DNA of 17,792 nucleotides from Acidobacteriota bacterium (GTDB lineage Bacteria > Acidobacteriota > Vicinamibacteria > Vicinamibacterales > Vicinamibacteraceae): NCBI GenBank assembly GCA_023429845.1, contig JAEZCY010000334.1, positions 1-17,792 of the forward strand, written 5' to 3'. Position numbers and translations under genes: made by a program. Under the pieces are notes generated by a model. That model made no database searches. It had not been told where the DNA came from and saw only the letters and a list, made by a program, of their open reading frames with translations. Each line of letters starts with the position of its first letter. Position 1 is the stretch's first letter. Positions 14,927 to 17,792 of the stretch are shown here, piece by piece.

Positions 14927-16280
14927 CGCGGCGCGCATGCTCCAGCAGGTCGACGAACTGCCTTCCAAGCCAGTCGCCGTCGTAGGCAGCAATCACCGCG
15001 TCGTCAGGCGTCGCGAGCGTCTCACCGCGAACGACTCGCTCCAGTGAGGCCGCCAGCCCCTCCACGTCATCGGGCAGCACCACGACGCCGAGGCCGGTGC
15101 CCTCGACGACGTCGGCCACCGCACTCGGTCGTGGAGCCACCGCGATGATCGGCCTTCTCAGCCCGACGTACTCGTACAGCTTGGCAGGCACCTGCAGGTC
15201 CGTGCCCTGCTGGAACAGCAGCAGCGCGTGCGAGGACGCCAGGGTGTGCAGCGCCTCGGCGTGTGGCACCGGCGCCAGGAATACCACGTGTGCATGCAGT
15301 TGCAGGTCGGCGACCATGGCGCGCGCGCCGAAGCTGCCAGACACCGCACCGAGCAACTGCACGCGGAGCGCGTCCGCCGGCAGACGACCTGCGTCCGCAA
15401 GCTGGCGCAAGGCCCGGAACAGCACCGACGGATTCCGGGCGCCATACAGCGTGCCCGCGTGGGTCAGGGCCACGGGCCCCGCCGGCGGCGGCAGCGTTCC
15501 GGCGACGGGACGCAGCACGTCCGCGTCGTAGCCGTTGGGCACCGCGACGAAGCGATCGTCAGGCAGGTCACGGTAGTGCGCGGCGAAGTCCTCCCGCATG
15601 CGGCTGGTGTTGAGCACGACGCGACGTGCGGCGTGCACCGTCCGCCGTTCGAGGGTCCTGTGCACCCAACCCTGCCACGACGTCGAGCGCTTGGCCCGTG
15701 CCCAGGGCGCTCGCGACCAGGGGTCCCTGAAGTCGGCAACCCATGGCACGTGCGCCGACCGACTCAGGCGACGTGCGACCAGATGTGCGGTGAACGGCGG
15801 GGCCGAGGACACGATCACATCGACGGGGCGTTCCGCGAACACGCGTCGCCCAGCGGCAACGGCCGGTCCATACCAGCCGATGTCCCGGTCCGGCAGCGAC
15901 AGGACGTCGGTCAGTGCAGCCGCAAGCCCACCGGGGCCCGAAACGGTGCCGGGCCCCGCACTGCCTGGCGCACGCGCCGTCCCAGGCGCTGCGCCACGCA
16001 AGCGCCGGCGCCTCGACCTGTCACGCCATGCGGCGAGCCGCTCCACGGGCCGCCGCACCGTAGTCCTGACGACACGAACCGCAGCGGGCACTCGGTCCAG
16101 CAATGCCGAGTCCAACGGCGTACCCTGCCGGTAGGCCGTCTCTGCGATTGTGAGCACGGTCACGTCCCATCCGGCCGCGCACAAATGCGTGACGAAGCGC
16201 AGCACCCGGTGCGTCGCGGGGCCGCGGTCGGGAGGAAAGTGCGCCGTGACGAACAGCGCGTGTGGTCGCGTGCCGCTCAC
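14919..16280 (-). CDS. GT4-family glycosyltransferase
   Basis: 453 residues from GTG 16280, which overlaps the preceding stop (GTGA). The N-domain has ALFVTAHFPPDRGPATHRVLRF (8-29, GT4 acceptor loop), WYGPAV (136-141), VDVIVSSAPPFTAHLVARRL (153-172) and WVADFRDPWSR (180-190). This is the layout of the long GT4 subgroup of exopolysaccharide loci. The donor domain has VAVPNGYDADVL (245-256), THAGTLYG (273-280) and VPAKLYEYVGLRRPIIAV (364-381), where Glu370 is one of the donor-binding acids. Between about 93 and 119 is a linker rich in Arg, Ala, Gly and Pro (RRLRGAAPGTARAPGS and on) that lacks GT4 motifs and looks like an insertion in the N-domain. No membrane spans; cytoplasmic. Donor unknown. 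Confidence 0.9.
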   Translation of the reverse strand: MSGTRPHALFVTAHFPPDRGPATHRVLRFVTHLCAAGWDVTVLTIAETAYRQGTPLDSALLDRVPAAVRVVRTTVRRPVERLAAWRDRSRRRRLRGAAPGTARAPGSAGPGTVSGPGGLAAALTDVLSLPDRDIGWYGPAVAAGRRVFAERPVDVIVSSAPPFTAHLVARRLSRSAHVPWVADFRDPWSRAPWARAKRSTSWQGWVHRTLERRTVHAARRVVLNTSRMREDFAAHYRDLPDDRFVAVPNGYDADVLRPVAGTLPPPAGPVALTHAGTLYGARNPSVLFRALRQLADAGRLPADALRVQLLGAVSGSFGARAMVADLQLHAHVVFLAPVPHAEALHTLASSHALLLFQQGTDLQVPAKLYEYVGLRRPIIAVAPRPSAVADVVEGTGLGVVVLPDDVEGLAASLERVVRGETLATPDDAVIAAYDGDWLGRQFVDLLEHARRDA

Positions 16281-17602
16281 GCCGGGTCTGCCATCGACGG
16301 CTCTCGCGACACGACGACGTCGTCACCCGTCGGGTTGGCAGCGACCGCGACCGCCGCCGGCGCCTCGATGAGGTTGACGAGCGCAACGCCAAGTGCGGGC
16401 ACCCAGTACATGATCTCGCCGTAGGTGCGGTTGATGAAGATGCCGCCGACGGCAATGCCGACGATCGCCGCCTGCACCGCAACGCCTTCCATGTCGGTTC
16501 GCATATCAGGCGCGCGGCGTCTCGCCCGCTGGAGTGCGACGATTGGCCCGAACAGGAACACGCAGTAGGCCACGAGCCCCGCCACGCCCCAATCGGACCC
16601 CACCCACAGGTACGTGTTGTGGACCGCCCGTTCGGCGCCGTCGTAGGCGGCCACGATCTCCGGAATGTACACAGGACTGAGCACGTCGAATCCGCCGCCG
16701 CCGGCCCCGAACGGGTAGTCCTTCATCAGTTCGATTGCCCCGGCCCACGACGTGAGGCGACCCTGACTCGAGCCGTCGCGCTCCTCCGAGAAGATCGTGG
16801 CCTGTCGTTCGATGAACTCGGGGTCTGCCAGGAACAGGAATGCCACGACGCCCAATGCCGCGAGTCCAAGCAATCCGCGACGTTGCTTGCCCCGTGTCAG
16901 CAGGATGCCCACGGCTGCCATGCACCCCATCGCCAGAGTGGCGCCGCGGCTATTGCAGAGGATGATCGTGTTCACGACGAACGGGAAGCTCACCAGTGCC
17001 ACCGCCCGCTCGACCGGCCGTCCGTAGATGCCCATCACCGTGATGAACGGCAGCATGGCCAGCAGGTGGACTGCCGCCGAGTTGTCGTTGAACGAGTCCG
17101 GACCGCCAATGGCCTGCAGCCGTCCGGCCACACGCTCGGGATCGAGCCACGCATCGAAGCCCCAGGTGAAGGAGCCAAGAGCCATCACCATGACCGCCAG
17201 CCGCCAGTGCTTGGGCGAGTCCAGCGACACGATCATCACCATCACGAGGAGGGTGAGCTGCCAGAGCAGTTCCAGGTAGTGGACGCTTCGCTCGACCGAC
17301 ACCGCGAACGGCGTGACGAGAGCCGCGATCACGGCAAGGGCGAGCAGCCCCTGGACCGGCCGATGCCTCAGCGTTGCCCGGCTCACCGGGAACTTGCCGT
17401 GCAGGAACGTCGCCGCCAGGACCGTCAGCGAGGCCAGCAATGACCAGCGGATGCCGCTCGGCAGCTCTCTGCCCCACCACCGCAGCGGCGGGTGCTGGTA
17501 GTAGTCCACCAAGTACGCGAGTAGCGGGTAGACCGGGTGCAGGATGGCGCCGGCCAATCCTCCGAAAAACAGCGCGACGAACAGCAGGGCGGTTCTCGAC
17601 AC
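16277..17602 (-). CDS. O-antigen ligase/polymerase-like membrane protein (Wzy_C / WaaL type)
   Basis: 441 residues from GTG 17602, with about ten to twelve hydrophobic segments. The last segment, near 400-420, is followed by a hydrophilic tail. Signatures of the O-antigen ligase family are present in order: GGPDSFNDNSAAVHLLAMLPF (166-186), NSRGATLAMG (217-226), GRLTSWAGAIELMKDYPFGAGG (281-302, conserved Arg282) and AVHNTYLWVGSDWGVAGL (326-343, conserved His328). The DN-rich and HN segments are reminiscent of the exosortase-system O-glycosylation ligase-type subgroup (DUF5935-like N-terminus), but I cannot confirm that without a profile search. Known for the family: polymerisation of repeat units or transfer of glycan to a lipid or protein acceptor on the periplasmic side. 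It lies 12 bases after the fragment gene at the right edge and overlaps the next GT4 (GTGA). Confidence 0.85.
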   Translation of the reverse strand: MSRTALLFVALFFGGLAGAILHPVYPLLAYLVDYYQHPPLRWWGRELPSGIRWSLLASLTVLAATFLHGKFPVSRATLRHRPVQGLLALAVIAALVTPFAVSVERSVHYLELLWQLTLLVMVMIVSLDSPKHWRLAVMVMALGSFTWGFDAWLDPERVAGRLQAIGGPDSFNDNSAAVHLLAMLPFITVMGIYGRPVERAVALVSFPFVVNTIILCNSRGATLAMGCMAAVGILLTRGKQRRGLLGLAALGVVAFLFLADPEFIERQATIFSEERDGSSQGRLTSWAGAIELMKDYPFGAGGGGFDVLSPVYIPEIVAAYDGAERAVHNTYLWVGSDWGVAGLVAYCVFLFGPIVALQRARRRAPDMRTDMEGVAVQAAIVGIAVGGIFINRTYGEIMYWVPALGVALVNLIEAPAAVAVAANPTGDDVVVSREPSMADPA

Positions 17603-17614
17603 GTTGCTACGAGC

Positions 17615-17792
17615 TCACCTTCGTGCCGTGCTCAGGCGCATGCGCTCCCACAGCAGGATCACGTCCTTCAGGCCGCTGGCGCGTTCGAGATCGCTGACAA
17701 CGACGGCAGAACCGTCCGGGGGTTCATGCAGCGTCCCGCGCCGATCGCGAAAGTCGTAGGCGACCACGCGCCCCTTCGTGCGCCAGGCGACC
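17615..17792 (-). CDS. C-terminal fragment of an unrecognised protein (5' end outside window)
   Basis: Reading from the right edge on the minus strand, one frame is open for 58 residues before a TGA at 17617-17615. It starts near VAWRTKGRVVAYDF and ends LLWERMRLSTARR. No motif or membrane segment is visible in the fragment. It includes a segment SAVVVSDLERASGLKDVILL that looks like a short alternating strand/helix stretch, and its composition is ordinary for the locus. I do not recognise the family. It is only 12 bases upstream of the O-antigen ligase-like gene, on the same strand, so it is likely in the same transcription unit. GGTGAG overlapping its stop could act as ribosome binding site for the ligase GTG. 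Confidence 0.6.
   Translation of the reverse strand, partial: VAWRTKGRVVAYDFRDRRGTLHEPPDGSAVVVSDLERASGLKDVILLWERMRLSTARR

Noticed and set aside
15228..17443. Two long plus-strand frames (15228-16424 and 16262-17443) antisense to the GT4 and ligase-like genes
   Set aside because: His/Arg/Gln-rich sequence without domains, opposite clear minus-strand genes.

Overview
This is an accessory polysaccharide (exopolysaccharide, capsule or O-antigen type) biosynthesis locus from a G+C-rich bacterium. It contains only protein-coding genes. I see no RNA gene, mobile element, CRISPR array, plasmid or phage gene. High G+C, dense gene packing and this gene mix (heparinase II/III-type lyase, CE4 deacetylases, BioF2-type acetyltransferase, several GT4 enzymes, APH-fold kinases, O-antigen ligase-like protein) recall loci of Acidobacteriota (Vicinamibacteria-like) and some Proteobacteria. 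The taxonomic guess is inference only.

Layout. The plus strand from the left edge to 12164 is one run of ten genes: the C-terminal part of a membrane GT2 glycosyltransferase, a tandem-GNAT protein, a GT4, a Wzx-type flippase, an APH-fold kinase, a CE4 polysaccharide deacetylase, a second APH-fold kinase, a heparinase II/III-like protein, and two more GT4 enzymes. The minus strand from the right edge to 12142 is a second run of six genes. In transcription order these are an unrecognised C-terminal fragment, an O-antigen ligase/polymerase-like membrane protein, a GT4, a GNAT, a BioF2/FemAB-like acyltransferase, and a second, WalW-like CE4 deacetylase. The two runs converge and their last coding sequences overlap by 23 bp. 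Nearly all junctions inside the runs are start/stop overlaps, so both runs look like translationally coupled operons whose promoters lie outside the window. No stretch above 300 bases lacks a gene.

How the genes may work together (inference). The GT2 and GT4 enzymes would build a repeat unit on a lipid carrier. The acetyltransferases, deacetylases and perhaps the two kinases would decorate it. The flippase would move it across the inner membrane, the ligase/polymerase-like protein would join units, and the lyase-fold protein would trim or edit the polymer. A priming transferase, outer-membrane export channel, chain-length regulator and nucleotide-sugar enzymes are not in the window and may lie beyond its edges.

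The most unusual parts are the kinase-deacetylase-kinase module (4321-7588), whose two kinases share family-specific motifs but differ at a catalytic position, and the heparinase-fold protein without a visible signal peptide directly downstream.
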